This document shows, piece by piece, positions 42,760 through 52,145 of a stretch of 64,000 bases of DNA. Within the stretch, counting starts at the first letter, position 1. Every line of letters begins with the position of its first letter. The notes beneath the pieces were generated by a model. That model was not told the origin of the DNA. It searched no databases and worked only from the letters and a program-made list of their open reading frames with translations. Source of the DNA: UBA981 sp942490995 (lineage in GTDB: Bacteria; Pseudomonadota; Gammaproteobacteria; Ga0077536); the NCBI GenBank assembly GCA_942490995.1, contig CALOBG010000130.1, forward strand, positions 1-64,000, given 5' to 3'. The translations under genes and the position numbers were made by a program.

Positions 42760-43224
42760 ATGAAAGGCGACGCCAAGGTCATAGAACATCTCAATCGCAT
42801 ACTCAAAAACGAATTGACCGCTATCAACCAGTACTTTCTGCATGCACGGATGTACAAAAACTGGGGTTTGAGCAAGCTCAACGAGCATGAGTACCACGAG
42901 TCGCTCGACGAAATGCGGCATGCCGATCGCCTCATAGAGCGTATTCTGTTTCTCGAAGGCCTGCCCAATCTGCAGGACCTCGGGCGCCTGCGCATCGGTG
43001 AAAACACGGTCGAGGTCCTGCGCCAGGACCTGGCCCTGGAACACGACGCGCTGCCGGACCTGCACGCCGCGATCACGGATTGTGAGCAGGTCGGGGATTT
43101 TGTTACTCGGGAGCTGTTCGAGGACATCCTCAAGAGCGAAGAAGAGCATGTCGACTGGCTGGAAACGCAGCTCGATCTGATCGAGCGTATCGGCCTGCAG
43201 AACTACCAGCAGTCGCATCTGTAA
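42760..43224 (+). CDS. bfr: Bacterioferritin
   Basis: A 154-residue ferritin-like protein that stores iron in a 24-mer shell. All ferroxidase ligands occur at the standard positions: Glu18, Glu51, His54, Glu94, Glu127 and His130. Met52, which binds haem between subunits, is present (DEMRHADRLIERILFLEG). A GAGGA site precedes the ATG. bfd follows with a Fur box in between, linking storage with release. Confidence 0.97.
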   Translation: MKGDAKVIEHLNRILKNELTAINQYFLHARMYKNWGLSKLNEHEYHESLDEMRHADRLIERILFLEGLPNLQDLGRLRIGENTVEVLRQDLALEHDALPDLHAAITDCEQVGDFVTRELFEDILKSEEEHVDWLETQLDLIERIGLQNYQQSHL

Positions 43225-43255
43225 GGGCGTCACCGGGACCGGACCTGGACAGTGT

Positions 43256-43276
43256 TGCAAATGGTTCTCATTTGTA
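43256..43276. promoter_or_regulatory. Fur box upstream of bfd
   Basis: TGCAAATGGTTCTCATTTGT is a strong match to the inverted-repeat Fur sites common in gammaproteobacteria (GCAAATGAGAACCATTTGC in the other orientation). It lies about 40 bases upstream of the bfd GTG and after the bfr stop, so bfd should be derepressed when iron is scarce, independently of bfr. Confidence 0.75.
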
Positions 43277-43312
43277 CTACCGTTACGATTCAGTCTTGAG
43301 GAAGCTCCGCCC

Positions 43313-43546
43313 GTGTACGTGTGTATCTGCAATAACGTCACCGAAAGCGATGTCCACGAAGCCGTTCGAGACGGCGCGCGCACGCTGGAATGCCTGGCCG
43401 ACAGCCTCGGCGTATCAACCTGCTGCGGTCAGTGCGCCTACCATGCCGACGAATGCCTGCAGGTTGCCCTGACCACCATTACCGCTGGCCCGGCGCTGCC
43501 CACCGGCGCGGCCCTGTCCGAGCCGACGTTCCACGCCGCGCCCTGA
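43313..43546 (+). CDS. bfd: Bacterioferritin-associated ferredoxin
   Basis: A 77-residue [2Fe-2S] protein that reduces bacterioferritin and mobilises its iron. The cluster ligands follow the BFD pattern: CIC at residues 4-6 and CCGQC about 33 residues on. The start is GTG 43313 after an AGGAAG site. The tail after residue 60 is low-complexity. Confidence 0.92.
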   Translation: MYVCICNNVTESDVHEAVRDGARTLECLADSLGVSTCCGQCAYHADECLQVALTTITAGPALPTGAALSEPTFHAAP

Positions 43547-43598
43547 CGCGGTGCTCTGAGCGCGCGTTCCGGTCCGCGCTGCTCGCGGCAATAATCCC

Positions 43599-44435
43599 AT
43601 GACCGCCCGCGAATCGCCGCCACCCGGCGCACTTCGATCGCGCCCCGGCAGCCGCCGTCCCATGGCCCCGCGCGTGCATCCGATGACGCGCTGGCACCGC
43701 CTGCTCGGAATCGTCAGCGGCCTGATCGTGATCGTGACGACCGTGAGCGGCATTGCCCTCAACCACACCGACGACTGGCAGCTCGGCCGGCGCGTGGTCA
43801 CCGCGCCGCTCCTGAATGCCCATTACGGCGTTGAACGCCTGAGCGCTGCAAGCGGCTACGCAGTGGAGAGCGGCTGGGTTATCCAGGTCGGATCGCGGGT
43901 TTACCGCAATGCGCACGAGTTCTACCGCCGCGACGCGCGGCTGCGCGGCGCGGTCATCGACGCCGGGGTGCTGCTGCTGGCGTTCGACGACCAGGTTGCC
44001 GCGTTCAATGCCGACGGCGAGCTGATCGAAACCTACGGCGAACTTGACGGCCTTGCCCTGCCACTGAGCGGGATCGCCGCGGGCGCGGCCGGGGTGGTGG
44101 TCGATAGCGCCGACGGCGCGATGCTGCTGGACCAGGCCGCCGGCACGTGGCGCGCAGCCGCGGCGGCACAGACGCCGAACTGGCAGACCAGTGCGCCGGT
44201 GCCGGCCGCGCTGGTAGCCGCTATCGACGTCGCCTATAGCGGCACGCCGTTGAGTTACGAGCGCGTCCTGCTCGACCTGCACAGCGGTCGCATTTTAGGC
44301 CCGGTCGGCGTACTGGTAGTCGATGTGGCGGCGCTGGCGTTGTTGCTGCTGGCGCTGAGCGGATTCTACATGTGGTTCAAATTCAAGCGCGGCGCGCCGC
44401 CAGGACGCCGGCCGGGCGGCGGCCCACCGCCGTAG
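43599..44435 (+). CDS. PepSY-associated transmembrane protein
   Basis: A 278-residue inner-membrane protein. A helix near residues 33-52 (LLGIVSGLIVIVTTVSGIAL) is followed by the LNHTDDW motif of PepSY-associated helix families, then a periplasmic domain with weak beta-propeller-like repeats, then a C-terminal helix (VGVLVVDVAALALLLLALSG FYMW) and a Gly/Pro/Arg-rich tail. YERVLLDLHSGRILG resembles a PepSY half domain. Such proteins often accompany iron or copper uptake and ferric reduction, which would fit its place after bfd. The true start may be one of the downstream ATGs before RWHRLLG. Confidence 0.7.
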   Translation: MTARESPPPGALRSRPGSRRPMAPRVHPMTRWHRLLGIVSGLIVIVTTVSGIALNHTDDWQLGRRVVTAPLLNAHYGVERLSAASGYAVESGWVIQVGSRVYRNAHEFYRRDARLRGAVIDAGVLLLAFDDQVAAFNADGELIETYGELDGLALPLSGIAAGAAGVVVDSADGAMLLDQAAGTWRAAAAAQTPNWQTSAPVPAALVAAIDVAYSGTPLSYERVLLDLHSGRILGPVGVLVVDVAALALLLLALSGFYMWFKFKRGAPPGRRPGGGPPP

Positions 44436-44453
44436 CGCAAGCGCGCCCCCGGT

Positions 44454-45215
44454 TCAGGCCTGCGCCAGTGCCTCGGCGCCACACTCCGGGCAGTTCGGAT
44501 TTTTGTTGAAACGCATGCTTTGCCACTCCATGGCGAGCGCGTCGAGCAGCAATAAGCGCCCGTGCAGATCGCTCCCGATACCGAGCAACACTTTGATCGT
44601 CTCCATTGCCTGCACGCTGCCGATGATGCCCAGCAGTGGCGCGACGACGCCGGTCTGTGAACAGCTTTCGGCAACCTGCGTTTCGTTGGTATACAGGCAA
44701 CGGTAGCAGGGGCTGTTGGCGTCCCCGGCGTGGAACACCGTCACCTGGCCTTCGAAGCGGATCGCGGCGCCGGAAATCAGCGGCTTGCGATGGCGCACAC
44801 AGTGCCGGTTGATGGCGAAGCGGGTAGCGAAGTTATCCGTTGCGTCGATGACCGCGTCGACGCTCGGCACGTAACGCGCGAAGCCTGCGTCGTCGAGACG
44901 CTCGGCGACGGTGACGATATCGGTATTCGGGTTGAGAGCGAGCAGGCGATCGCGCGCCGATTCAACCTTGGGACGCTCGAGGTCGGCGCTGGCGTGCACG
45001 ATCTGGCGCTGCAGATTGGACAGTTCAACGCGGTCGTGGTCGACCAGGATCAGGCGTCCGATCCCGGCCGCGGCAAGGTACATCGCGATCGGCGAACCGA
45101 GGCCGCCGAGGCCGATCAGCAGCACACTGGATTCAGCCAGCCGGCTCTGCCCGTCGATGTCGATCTCCGGCAGCAGGATCTGGCGGCTGTAACGCAGCAG
45201 CAATTGGTCATCCAT
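44454..45215 (-). CDS. moeB: Molybdopterin-synthase adenylyltransferase MoeB (ThiF/MoeB/HesA family)
   Basis: A 253-residue E1-like adenylating enzyme. Nucleotide binding is shown by VLLIGLGGLGSPIAMYLAAA, LVDHDRVELSNLQRQI with the conserved Arg, and the DATDNFATRFAIN block. Zinc is held by CYRCLY and CPECG. It would activate the C-terminus of MoaD, or of ThiS in some organisms; no molybdopterin or thiamine genes are adjacent. It lies downstream of hemA-prfA-prmC, a common place for moeB, but a family A repeat intervenes. Confidence 0.88.
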   Translation of the reverse strand: MDDQLLLRYSRQILLPEIDIDGQSRLAESSVLLIGLGGLGSPIAMYLAAAGIGRLILVDHDRVELSNLQRQIVHASADLERPKVESARDRLLALNPNTDIVTVAERLDDAGFARYVPSVDAVIDATDNFATRFAINRHCVRHRKPLISGAAIRFEGQVTVFHAGDANSPCYRCLYTNETQVAESCSQTGVVAPLLGIIGSVQAMETIKVLLGIGSDLHGRLLLLDALAMEWQSMRFNKNPNCPECGAEALAQA

Positions 45216-45227
45216 AGTGCGTCTCCC

Positions 45228-45377
45228 TAACAGGGTGGTGAAAAACTACTGCGGAGGCCGTGCGCGGCGTTGCGGACTCGCCTGTGGTCCTCATTTACAC
45301 CAGTAAACTCCGGTCCTCGTCTCGCCCGCGCCTTGCGCCCGACCTTCCTCGCGACGTTTTTCACCACCCTGCTAATC
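45228..45377 (-). repeat. Dispersed repeat family A, copy 2 (inverted)
   Basis: A 150-bp copy with the best terminal inverted repeats: CAGGGTGGTGAAAAACTAC on the left and CGTTTTTCACCACCCTG on the right. The interior reads as the reverse complement of copy 1 (CCTCATTTACACCAGTAAAC, TCCGGTCCTCGTCTCGCCC). It separates prmC from moeB. Confidence 0.85.
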
Positions 45378-45432
45378 AATAAGGTGCTGACGGTCCGATG
45401 CCCGCGCAGTGTGCCGGGCGAGCGCGGCGCTG

Positions 45433-46296
45433 TCACGCCTTGCGCCCGAGCGTGACGCGTTCGTGCCCGCCGAGATCGCGGTGCGTTTCTATGCCGCTGA
45501 AACCGGCCGCGCCGAGCAGCGCGCGGACCCGCTGACCCTGGCCAAAACCATGTTCGACAATGACATGGCCGCCCGCTTTCAAACAGCGCGGCGCCTGGCG
45601 CGCGATTGCGGCCAGCGCCGCCTCGCCGGCGTCGCCGGCGAACAGCGCCTGCGGCGGTTCGTAGTCGAGTTCCCGGCCGAGGATGGCGCGCTCGTGGCGA
45701 CCGATATACGGCGGGTTGGCCAGGACCAGGTCAAATACTGCGTCGGCAAACGGTTCGAGCCAGTCGCATACCAGGACCACGATGTGGGCCAGGCCGAGGG
45801 CGGAAAAATTGTTTTTCGCGACATCGATACACGCCGCCGAGCGATCGCAGGCCACGACCGTCGCCTGGCCCCGCTCGCTGGCGAACGCGGCCGCGATCGC
45901 GCCGCTGCCGGTACCGAGATCAATGACACTCAGCGGTGCGGCGCTGGCCGCCAGGGCCAGTGCGCACTCGACCAGCAGTTCGGTTTCCGGCCGCGGCACC
46001 AGGACCGCGGGGGTAACCGCCAGCGGCAGCGACCAGAATTCCGTCGTCCCGGTCAGGTAGGGCAGCGGCACACCGCTGCTGCGTTGATCGACGAGCGCCG
46101 CAAAAGCGCGTTGCCGAAGGTGGTCGAGTTCTTGCCGCGGCTCCATGTAGAGCTGCGTTCGCGGTACTTCGAGACAGTGCGCGAGCAGGATCTCGGCGTC
46201 CAGCCGCGGGTCGTCCGCCGCGCCCAGGCGCGTTGCGGCCGCGCGCAGGGCGGCGGCGACGGTGAGCGCCGGCGCCAGCGTTTCAGACCTCGGCAA
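45433..46296 (-). CDS. prmC: Peptide chain release factor N5-glutamine methyltransferase
   Basis: A 287-residue SAM-dependent methyltransferase that methylates the GGQ glutamine of release factors. It has an N-terminal helical substrate domain, SAM motif I VIDLGTGSGAIAAAFAS, and the catalytic NPPY motif (LANPPYIGRHERAIL). Its start overlaps the end of prfA by 14 bases, which couples the enzyme to its substrate. Confidence 0.95.
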   Translation of the reverse strand: MPRSETLAPALTVAAALRAAATRLGAADDPRLDAEILLAHCLEVPRTQLYMEPRQELDHLRQRAFAALVDQRSSGVPLPYLTGTTEFWSLPLAVTPAVLVPRPETELLVECALALAASAAPLSVIDLGTGSGAIAAAFASERGQATVVACDRSAACIDVAKNNFSALGLAHIVVLVCDWLEPFADAVFDLVLANPPYIGRHERAILGRELDYEPPQALFAGDAGEAALAAIARQAPRCLKAGGHVIVEHGFGQGQRVRALLGAAGFSGIETHRDLGGHERVTLGRKA

Positions 46297-47368
46297 GCTG
46301 GGCCATGAGATCGGCCTGGTGCTCGGTCACCAGCGGTTCGATGACGACATCGAGTTCACCGCCCAGGATCTCATCGAGCTTGTACAGCGTCAGGTTGATG
46401 CGGTGATCGGTAACCCGACCCTGCGGATAGTTGTAGGTCCGGATCCGTTCCGAGCGGTCGCCGCTGCCGACCAGGTTGCGCCGCGCCGAGGCCTGTTCGG
46501 CATCGATGCGATCGCGCTCGGCACGCAGCAGGCGCGCCTGCAGCAGGCTCATGGCGCGGGCGCGGTTCTTGTGTTGCGAGCGTTCGTCCTGGCATTCGAC
46601 CACCACGCCGGTGGGCAGGTGGGTGATACGGATCGCCGAGTCGGTTTTGTTGACGTGCTGACCGCCGGCGCCCGAGGCGCGGAAGGTATCGATACGCAGA
46701 TCGGCGCTGTTGATTGCGATCGCCTCCACGTCGTCGATCTCCGGCAGCACCGCGACCGTGCATGCCGAGGTATGGATGCGGCCCTGCGATTCGGTCTCCG
46801 GCACGCGCTGGACGCGGTGCGCGCCGGACTCGAACTTGAGCCGCGAGTACACGCCCTGACCGCTGATGCGCGCGACGGCTTCCTTGTAGCCGCCGGCTTC
46901 GCTTTCGCTGGCGTGCATGATCTCGGTGCGCCAGCCGCGGTGCTCGGCATAACGCAGATACATGCGCAACAGATTACCGGCAAACAGTCCGGCTTCGTCG
47001 CCGCCGGTACCAGCGCGGATCTCGAGATACACGTTGGCGTCGTCGTCGGGATCTTTCGGTACCAGCAGTCTCTGCAGTTCGCTTTCGAGCGCGACCAGGC
47101 GGGCCTGGCCGCTGGCCAGCTCTTCGTGCGCCATGGCGCGCATCTCGGCGTCGTCTTCGCGGGTCAGTTCCTCGGTCGCATGCACACTGCGTTCGGTGTC
47201 GCGATAGCGCATGAAACATTCGACCAGCGGCGAAATTTCCGCATGCTCCTTGGACAGGTTGCGATAGCGCGCGTTGTCGGCCATGACCTCGGGTGTACTC
47301 AGCAGACCTTCGAGTTCGGCGCGCCGCTCGCTCAGGCTTTGCAGTTTACTCAGCAGGGAACTTTTCAT
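46283..47368 (-). CDS. prfA: Peptide chain release factor 1
   Basis: A 361-residue factor that ends translation at UAA and UAG. The codon-recognition tripeptide is PET in VQRVPETESQGRIHTSAC, the RF1 P-x-T form, and the peptidyl-hydrolysis motif is GGQ in SGAGGQHVNKTDSAIR. Length is standard. It overlaps hemA by 4 bases and prmC by 14. Confidence 0.97.
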   Translation of the reverse strand: MKSSLLSKLQSLSERRAELEGLLSTPEVMADNARYRNLSKEHAEISPLVECFMRYRDTERSVHATEELTREDDAEMRAMAHEELASGQARLVALESELQRLLVPKDPDDDANVYLEIRAGTGGDEAGLFAGNLLRMYLRYAEHRGWRTEIMHASESEAGGYKEAVARISGQGVYSRLKFESGAHRVQRVPETESQGRIHTSACTVAVLPEIDDVEAIAINSADLRIDTFRASGAGGQHVNKTDSAIRITHLPTGVVVECQDERSQHKNRARAMSLLQARLLRAERDRIDAEQASARRNLVGSGDRSERIRTYNYPQGRVTDHRINLTLYKLDEILGGELDVVIEPLVTEHQADLMAQLAEV

Positions 47369-48627
47369 TGCGGTGGCTTTTCGTTTCCGATCCCGAGCAG
47401 TTCGCGGGCGACGCGCACAAAATCTTCGTTGCCGCTCGCGGCGCGCAGGCTGCGGGTAGGTTCATGCATGAGTTTGTTGGTCAGGCCACGCGCAAACTGT
47501 TGCAGCACGGTGGCCGGGTCTTCGCCGCGCTCGAGTCGCGACATGGCCTGGGCGAGCGCCGCGTCGCGCTGGCCCTCGGCGCGCTGGCGATAGGCGGTGA
47601 TGGTGGCACTGCTCGACTGCAGCTGCACCCAGTCCATGTAGTCCTGGACCTGCAGGTGGACCATCTCTTCGGCCTGTTGCGCAGCCTGGTGACGCAGCCT
47701 GAGATTCGACGCGATGACCTTTTCGAGGTCGTCGACGGTATACAGGTAGGCATCATCGAGTTCGCCGACGGTGGTTTCGACGTCGCGTGGAATGGCGAGG
47801 TCGACGATGAACAGCGGTTCGCCGCGACGGCGTTCCAGGGCCAGTTCGACCATGCCGCGCGTCACGATCGCTGCGCGGCTGGCGGTCGACGACACCACCA
47901 TGTCGACGTCCGCGAGGCGGCTCGGCAGCTCGCTCATCTCGATCGCCTCGCCGCCGTAGCGCCGCGCCAGGGTCACGGCGTTATCGTGGGTGCGGTTGCA
48001 GATCACGAGTTTTCCGATCCCGGCGCCGGCCAGATGGTTGGCGACCAGGGAAATCGTGTCGCCGGCGCCGATCAGCAGGGCGCTGCGCTGGTTGAGCTGG
48101 CCGTGGATCTGCTGGGCGAGTTTGACCGCCGCGTAGGCGACCGAAACCGGGGTATTGCCGATCTCGGTCTCCGAGCGCACCAGCTTCGCGGTGGAAAACG
48201 AAAACTGCATCAACCGGTTGAGGAATTTTCCAGCGGTCCCGGCGCCGACCGCCTCGCGATAGGCCTGCTTGAGCTGCCCCAGGATCTGCGGTTCACCGAG
48301 GATCAGCGAATCGAGCCCGCTGGCGACGCGCAGGGTATGGCGCACGGCGTGTTCGTTGTCGAGGTGATAGAGGTGCGGCTCGATGTCGGGCAGGGCGAGC
48401 TTGCGGTAGTCCGCCAGCCACGCCATGGCGGCATCGCTCCCGGCCGGCTCGATATCGCAGTACAGCTCGGTACGGTTGCAGGTCGACAGGATCAGCGATT
48501 CGCTGACCCCGGCACGGCTGTTCAGCGCGCCGAGCGCCTGCGGGAGCTGATCAGGGTCAAATGCCACTTTCTCGCGCATTTCGACCGGCGCGGTCTTGTG
48601 GCTTAGTCCGAGTATAAAAAGAGCCAT
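47365..48627 (-). CDS. hemA: Glutamyl-tRNA reductase
   Basis: A 420-residue enzyme for the first step of C5 tetrapyrrole synthesis. The catalytic Cys lies in LILSTCNRTELYC near residue 50, the glutamate-binding region in HTLRVASGLDSLILGEPQIL, and the NADPH Rossmann fold in SALLIGAGDTISLVANHL. The C-terminal helix is a dimerisation domain. It is the first gene of the hemA-prfA-prmC operon and divergent from the TPR gene. Confidence 0.97.
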   Translation of the reverse strand: MALFILGLSHKTAPVEMREKVAFDPDQLPQALGALNSRAGVSESLILSTCNRTELYCDIEPAGSDAAMAWLADYRKLALPDIEPHLYHLDNEHAVRHTLRVASGLDSLILGEPQILGQLKQAYREAVGAGTAGKFLNRLMQFSFSTAKLVRSETEIGNTPVSVAYAAVKLAQQIHGQLNQRSALLIGAGDTISLVANHLAGAGIGKLVICNRTHDNAVTLARRYGGEAIEMSELPSRLADVDMVVSSTASRAAIVTRGMVELALERRRGEPLFIVDLAIPRDVETTVGELDDAYLYTVDDLEKVIASNLRLRHQAAQQAEEMVHLQVQDYMDWVQLQSSSATITAYRQRAEGQRDAALAQAMSRLERGEDPATVLQQFARGLTNKLMHEPTRSLRAASGNEDFVRVARELLGIGNEKPPQ

Positions 48628-48842
48628 GGGCCGCCGGCGTCAAGGTTTCAGTGGCGCGATCCGCTATCCGGGTGTGGGTGCCGCGAACGGGCCGGGAGCG
48701 GAACGAAGTGCGCGTTCGAGTATCAAAATTAGGGTTCTGCGTGGACTCGGATATAGTTTAATCAGAGAATAGTCAAACCACTAACGCCCGCGCCGGTCCG
48801 GCCGCAGTCCCAGGCCCGGCGCCACACGGTGTATCGGAACCC

Positions 48843-50600
48843 TTGAACCACCTTATCCACAAACCTGGCGCAAAGCGACTACACCGCGGTGTATTACTCG
48901 CGGTGCTCGCGCTGGTGGCCGCCTGCGCGGCGCCGACTCCGCGCCCGCCGGTGATGCCGCAACCCGCGGTGACCGCGCCAACGCCGCCGCCACCAGTGCC
49001 AATGGCGGCGCCGTTTGAATACGGGCAGGACCCGATTTACCGTTTGCTGATCGCCGAATTTGCCGGACAGCGCGGCGATCTCGACACCGCCGTACAACAA
49101 TACCTTGCCCTTGCCGAGACCCTGCGCGACGTCAACCTGGCCCAGCGCGCCACCCGCATCGCGGTATTTGCGCGCAATGACGCCTCGGCGCTGGCCGCGG
49201 CCCGAGTGTGGGTCGAGCTCGCGCCGCTCGACATGGAAGCGCGCCAGATCCTGGCCGCCATGTATATCCGGCACGGCGACCCCGACGCCGCCCTGGTCCA
49301 CCTCGATTTCGTACTCGGCCACGACCACGAGGGATCCGGCAACCGCCTGCGCATGATCGCGAACCTGCTCGGCCGCGAGGAGGACCGCGCCACCGCGCTC
49401 GAGGTCATGGGCCGCCTGCTCGACAAATTCGAAAACAACACCGACGCCCTGCTCGCCTACGCCCTGCTCGCGATCCGCGCCGGCAAGCTGCCGGAAGCGA
49501 ATGTCGCCATGACGCGGGTCGCCGAACGCACCGAGCTTGGTTCCAACGTGGCGATGGCTTATCTCGCGGTGCTGCAGGAGCAGGACAAGCTGTCCGAAGC
49601 AGTCGACTGGCTGGAACATATCCTCGCGGTCAACCCGAAACAGTTCGGCCTGCGCCTGATCTACGCGCGTCTCCTCGCTGATGCCAACCGTTATGAAGAG
49701 GCGCGCATCCAGTTCGGCCTGTTGTCGGAGGAATCGCCGGACAATACCGATATCGTGTTTGCCCTCGGTCTGCTCAACCTGCAGGCCAACCGTCTCGACG
49801 ACGCGGCGGTCAATTTCGAGCAGCTGGTCAAACTCGAGACGCGCCTCGACGAGGCGCACTTCTACCTCGGCCAGATCGCCGAGGCCGCCGGCAAACCCGA
49901 GCAGGCCATCGAGCATTACCAGGCCATCGAAGGCGGCGGCAATTACTTTGCCGCGCAGATGCGCAAGGCGCTGGTGTTGTCGCTCATGAAGCGGGTCGAC
50001 GAGGCCACCGCGTTTCTCGATCAAATCGCCGTCGAAGACGAACAGCAGGGTTTTGAGCTGGCCCGCGCCAAGGGCGAGATCCTGACCGAACACAAGCGTT
50101 ACGAAGAGGCCATGGCGATCTACGACGCCGCGCTGGCCGGCGGGGTATACAACACCGAACTGCTGTATACCCGCGCCATGCTGGCGGAAAAGATGGGCAA
50201 TATCGAACTGTTGGAACGCGATCTGCGCACCATCATTGCCGCCGAACCGGACAATGCGCAGGCCCTCAACGCGCTCGGCTACACCCTCGCTGATCGCACC
50301 GAGCGTTACGCCGAAGCGCACGCCCTGATCGAGCAGGCGCTCAAATACAGCCCGAACGACTTCTACATCCTCGACAGCATGGGTTGGGTGTTGTATCGAC
50401 TGGGGCGGCTCGAGGAGGCGATCGCCTACCTCGAGAAAGCGCGCGCGCTGCGCAATGACCCGGAAGTTGCGGCCCACCTCGGCGAAGTGCTGTGGGTCAT
50501 GGGTAATCGTGACCAGGCGCGTACAGTATGGGACAGCGCGCTGCGCGATACGCCCGACGACCAGCGCCTGCTCGATGTCATCGAACGTCTGACTCCATGA
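48843..50600 (+). CDS. Tetratricopeptide-repeat lipoprotein
   Basis: A 585-residue protein with a leader ending in a lipobox (VLLAVLALVAACAAP), a Pro-rich stretch, and about ten or more TPR units (for example AYALLAIRAGKLPEANVAMT and LNALGYTLADRTERYAEAHA). The final units include the DSMGWVLYRLGRLEEAIAYL type. The start is TTG 48843; a GTG nearer the hydrophobic segment is possible. TPR lipoproteins next to lolB are widespread in gammaproteobacteria and probably act in envelope assembly, but no specific role is known. Confidence 0.87.
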   Translation: MNHLIHKPGAKRLHRGVLLAVLALVAACAAPTPRPPVMPQPAVTAPTPPPPVPMAAPFEYGQDPIYRLLIAEFAGQRGDLDTAVQQYLALAETLRDVNLAQRATRIAVFARNDASALAAARVWVELAPLDMEARQILAAMYIRHGDPDAALVHLDFVLGHDHEGSGNRLRMIANLLGREEDRATALEVMGRLLDKFENNTDALLAYALLAIRAGKLPEANVAMTRVAERTELGSNVAMAYLAVLQEQDKLSEAVDWLEHILAVNPKQFGLRLIYARLLADANRYEEARIQFGLLSEESPDNTDIVFALGLLNLQANRLDDAAVNFEQLVKLETRLDEAHFYLGQIAEAAGKPEQAIEHYQAIEGGGNYFAAQMRKALVLSLMKRVDEATAFLDQIAVEDEQQGFELARAKGEILTEHKRYEEAMAIYDAALAGGVYNTELLYTRAMLAEKMGNIELLERDLRTIIAAEPDNAQALNALGYTLADRTERYAEAHALIEQALKYSPNDFYILDSMGWVLYRLGRLEEAIAYLEKARALRNDPEVAAHLGEVLWVMGNRDQARTVWDSALRDTPDDQRLLDVIERLTP

Positions 50601-50664
50601 TCCGACGCGCGCCACGCGTCCCGCCGGCGCCAACCGGCACGGCCGCGCCGCGCACCACGGCCGC

Positions 50665-51291
50665 TTGAACGCCATCTCCCGCAGCGCACGCGCGGCGTTG
50701 CTCGCGTCGAGCCTGGCTTTACTCAATGGCTGCGCCATGTTTGGCGGCGCGCCGCCGGCGGTCGACGTCGAGGGTGGCGATGTCGGCGCTGAGCATGTCG
50801 CGGCGGTACTCGCCGTTGATAGCTGGCGGCTGTCGGGGCGCATCGGCGTACAGCGTGAGGACAAGGGTTTCAGCGGCGCGCTCGAGTGGCGCCAGCGCGG
50901 CGCCCGCTTCGACCTGCGTATCACCGCCCCGCTCAACGGCGGTACGTTTGCGCTCGCCGGCGACGACGCGCGGGTAAGCCTGATCCTGCCCGACGGGCAG
51001 ACCCATCATGCGACGTCGGCCGAGGCCCTGATGAACACCCACCTCGGCTGGACCATTCCGGTCAGCGGGGCGCGCTACTGGGTGCGCGGTGTGCCGGCGC
51101 CGCAGCCAGCGGCCGCACAGCAGCGCCACGATAGCGCCGGGCGTTTGACTGATTTCGCCCAGGCCGGCTGGCGCATCAGCATTCTCGATTACCAGGACGA
51201 AGCCGAGCCGGCCCTGCCGCGCAAACTGTTCCTGAACCGCGACACCCTCAAGGTGCGGATGGTGGTCAAAACCTGGGAGCGCCTCGAATGA
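50665..51291 (+). CDS. lolB: Outer-membrane lipoprotein LolB
   Basis: A 208-residue lipoprotein that receives lipoproteins from LolA and inserts them in the outer membrane. The leader ends in LLNGC; the mature part shows WRLSGRIGVQREDKGFSGAL-type strands and RFDLRITAPLNGGTFALAGD. The start is a TTG at 50665. It overlaps ispE by 4 bases, the conserved lolB-ispE pair of gammaproteobacteria. Confidence 0.92.
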   Translation: MNAISRSARAALLASSLALLNGCAMFGGAPPAVDVEGGDVGAEHVAAVLAVDSWRLSGRIGVQREDKGFSGALEWRQRGARFDLRITAPLNGGTFALAGDDARVSLILPDGQTHHATSAEALMNTHLGWTIPVSGARYWVRGVPAPQPAAAQQRHDSAGRLTDFAQAGWRISILDYQDEAEPALPRKLFLNRDTLKVRMVVKTWERLE

Positions 51292-52145
51292 CGCTCTCCC
51301 GCGGCTGGCCGGCGCCGGCCAAAATCAACCTTTTTCTGCATGTCACCGGGCGGCGCACGGACGGCTATCACCTGCTGCAGACCGTGTTTCAGTTCGTCGA
51401 TGTCTGCGATGTGCTGGCATTCGAGCTGCGTGACGACGGCCGCGTCGAGCGCCGCTCGGCGCTGCCCGGCGTGGCCGCGGACGACGACCTGGTGGTGCGC
51501 GCCGCGCGCCTGCTGCAGGCCCATACCGGCACCCGCCACGGCGTCGATATCGAGGTCAGCAAGTGCCTGCCCATGGGCGGTGGGCTCGGTGGCGGCAGCT
51601 CCGATGCCGCCACCGTGCTGGTGGCGTTGAACGCCCTGTGGGGACTCGCCCTCAGCAGCGCCGAGCTGGCCACCCTGGGGCTGGCGCTCGGCGCCGACGT
51701 GCCGGTTTTTGTCCACGGCCGGGCGGCCTGGGCGGAAGGCGTTGGCGAGGTGCTTGAACCGGTCGAGCCGGAACAGACGCCGATCGTAATCATCACCCCG
51801 AATTGCGCGGTGGCCACCGCCCGTGTGTTCGGCGCGCGGGATTTGACACGCGATACCCCGCCAATCAAAATGCACGCCTTTCCGCTGTCCAGCACCCGCA
51901 ACGACTGTGAACCCGTGACCCGGCGCCTCTACCCGCAGGTCGGCGTCGCGCTCGATTGGCTGGCGCAGTTCGCCCCGGCGCGGATGAGTGGAACCGGCGC
52001 CAGTGTGTACGCGTTTTTTGACGATCTCGCTGCCGCCGAAGCGGTCGTAGCGCAGGTGCCGGACGGCTGGATCGGATTTTCGGGCCAGCGCCGCAACCGC
52101 TCGCCGCTGCTCGACAGGCTCGCCGAAGAAGTGGATCGGCACTGA
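51288..52145 (+). CDS. ispE: 4-diphosphocytidyl-2-C-methyl-D-erythritol kinase
   Basis: A 285-residue GHMP kinase of the MEP isoprenoid pathway. It has the Lys motif PAPAKINLFLHVTGRRTDGY, the ATP loop PMGGGLGGGSSDAATVLVAL, and the third motif MSGTGASVYAFF. It starts in the ATGA overlap with lolB. A family A repeat begins directly after the stop. Confidence 0.96.
   Translation: MTLSRGWPAPAKINLFLHVTGRRTDGYHLLQTVFQFVDVCDVLAFELRDDGRVERRSALPGVAADDDLVVRAARLLQAHTGTRHGVDIEVSKCLPMGGGLGGGSSDAATVLVALNALWGLALSSAELATLGLALGADVPVFVHGRAAWAEGVGEVLEPVEPEQTPIVIITPNCAVATARVFGARDLTRDTPPIKMHAFPLSSTRNDCEPVTRRLYPQVGVALDWLAQFAPARMSGTGASVYAFFDDLAAAEAVVAQVPDGWIGFSGQRRNRSPLLDRLAEEVDRH

Noticed and set aside
48894..50936. 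A 680-codon minus-strand ORF
   Set aside because: It is the antisense of the TPR lipoprotein and lolB genes in high-GC DNA, rich in Arg/His/Gln with no domain.
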